Source: Sphingopyxis sp. (GTDB taxonomy: Bacteria; Pseudomonadota; Alphaproteobacteria; Sphingomonadales; Sphingomonadaceae). From it: 5,531 nt of DNA. The position numbers were made by a program, and so were the translations under genes. Location: contig JAAUPH010000184.1 in NCBI GenBank assembly GCA_012035435.1, positions 1 to 5,531 on the forward strand, in the 5' to 3' direction. This document shows positions 4,777-5,531 of the stretch, piece after piece (the stretch's first letter is position 1; each line of letters opens with the position of its first letter). The notes below the pieces were generated by a model, which ran no database searches, had not been told where the DNA came from, and was given only the letters and a program-made list of their open reading frames with translations.

Positions 4777-5531
4777 ATGAAGAAACTGACTGGTATTTCG
4801 ATGAGCGCGCTGGCTCTCGCATGTCTGGCGCATCCGGCCGCCGCACAGGACGGCAGTCCTGCCGCTGACGCCGCAGCCGAAAACGGTGGCGAGGCGATCA
4901 TTGTCACCGGTTCACGCATCGCCCGCGGTCGCCAATCGGCATCCGTGCCGATCGTCACCGCGCAGGCCGAAGATCTGAAGCTGGCCGGCACGATCAATTC
5001 CGAAGACCTGCTCAACACCTTGCCGCAATTCGTGCCGGCAACGACATCGGGATCGAACTCGCTCGCAAGCGCCACCGGCACTGGTGCGGCGACGCTCGAT
5101 CTGCGCGGGCTTGGTGCCAGCCGCAACCTCGTGCTGGTCAACGGCCGTCGCTATGTGTTTTTCGACGCCACGCAGGTCACCAACATCAACGCCATTCCTG
5201 CTGCCCTGATCGAGCGGGTCGAAGTCGTCACCGGCGGGGCCTCGGCGGTTTACGGATCGGACGCGATTGCCGGGGTGGTTAACTACATCCTGCGCGACGA
5301 TTTCGAAGGTTTCGAAGCGCGCGGGCAGTACAATCTGGATAGCCGGGGCGATGGCGGTACGGTCGATCTCAATCTGACATTCGGCACCAATCTGGGCGGC
5401 GACCGGGGCAACATCACCGTTTCCGCGAACTATGCGGACCGGAAGGCAATCGGGACCGAGGATCGCGCTTTTTCGCGGGTCAATCTCGCCGATCAGACGG
5501 TCGCTGGCGAGCGCGTCCTCGGATTTGGCGG
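4777..5531 (+). CDS. TonB-dependent receptor, N-terminal part (runs off the window)
   Basis: This outer-membrane beta-barrel imports a scarce or large ligand using energy from TonB-ExbBD. Residues 1-23 (MKKLTG... ending HPAAA) are a signal peptide with cleavage probable before Gln24. 'EAIIVTGSRIARG' (39-51) is the TonB-box/plug start. The plug holds 'SEDLLNTLPQFV' (75-86), 'LDLRGLGASRNLVLVNGRRYV' (107-127) and 'IERVEVVTGGASAVYGSDAIAGVVNYIL' (145-172). First barrel strands follow ('GFEARGQYNLDS', 'GNITVSANYADRK'). Only 251 codons are visible of the 800 or more usual, and the frame is open at the edge. The ATG at 4777 has a GGGGCAG ribosome-site-like stretch just upstream and gives a lysine-rich n-region; Met9 would spoil it. 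It follows the Lrp-type regulator by 69 bases and may be co-transcribed or have its own promoter. The plug is of the type abundant in sphingomonads; the ligand cannot be read from it. Confidence 0.93.
   Translation, partial: MKKLTGISMSALALACLAHPAAAQDGSPAADAAAENGGEAIIVTGSRIARGRQSASVPIVTAQAEDLKLAGTINSEDLLNTLPQFVPATTSGSNSLASATGTGAATLDLRGLGASRNLVLVNGRRYVFFDATQVTNINAIPAALIERVEVVTGGASAVYGSDAIAGVVNYILRDDFEGFEARGQYNLDSRGDGGTVDLNLTFGTNLGGDRGNITVSANYADRKAIGTEDRAFSRVNLADQTVAGERVLGFG

Noticed and set aside
4737..5141. 134-codon minus-strand open frame
   Set aside because: Antisense to the signal peptide and plug of the TonB-dependent receptor.
1..5531. CRISPR array, rRNA or toxin-antitoxin pair
   Set aside because: No regularly spaced repeats with unique spacers, no rRNA signature and no paired small genes were seen.

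Overview
The window looks like accessory or rearranged DNA from an alphaproteobacterium, most likely a sphingomonad (Sphingomonadales). The clearest pointer is the partial TonB-dependent receptor at the right end, with its 'EAIIVTGSR' TonB-box/plug start and 'GGASAVYGSDAIAGVVNY' plug end in the form common in Sphingomonadaceae. GC-rich codon use in the intact genes fits. The assignment comes from recognising families by eye, not from a search.

Layout. (1) Positions 1 to about 193 (+) hold an internal piece of a UDP-GlcNAc 2-epimerase (WecB-type) gene that stops matching its family abruptly. (2) From about 195 to 1214 (-) lies a dihydrolipoyl-dehydrogenase-like flavoprotein gene with no C-terminal domain and three single-base frame losses. 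(3) Positions 1215-1498 are a divergent intergenic gap with a two-part palindrome. (4) Positions 1499-1849 (+) hold a small intact VOC (glyoxalase/dioxygenase fold) protein. (5) About 1850-2734 has no convincing gene but contains several unrelated repeats and palindromes and looks like a junkyard of mobile-element or island-border remnants. (6) About 2735-3212 (-) is the broken front part of a PLP-dependent cysteine-synthase-family gene. (7) Positions 3218-3994 (-) hold an intact class II glutamine amidotransferase starting at TTG, directly upstream of (6) in the same operon. (8) Positions 3995-4221 are a divergent promoter region. (9) Positions 4222-4707 (+) hold an Lrp/AsnC regulator. (10) From 4777 to the window end (+) is the first 251 codons of a TonB-dependent receptor.

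How the genes may work together. The right half reads as one locus: an Lrp-type regulator followed by an outer-membrane receptor, divergent from an amidotransferase plus cysteine-synthase-like pair. That arrangement suggests uptake and processing of an amino-acid-like or amide-containing compound under amino-acid-responsive control; the substrate is not visible. The left half is a mosaic. Both genes read on the minus strand next to a breakpoint (the flavoprotein and the PLP enzyme) lost their 3' parts and carry frame losses. The VOC, amidotransferase, regulator and receptor genes are clean. This pattern favours real decay after rearrangement, but an assembly or sequencing artefact is not excluded. 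I see no clearly new biological system; the unexplained signals are the repeats in 1850-2670 and the operator-like palindromes.
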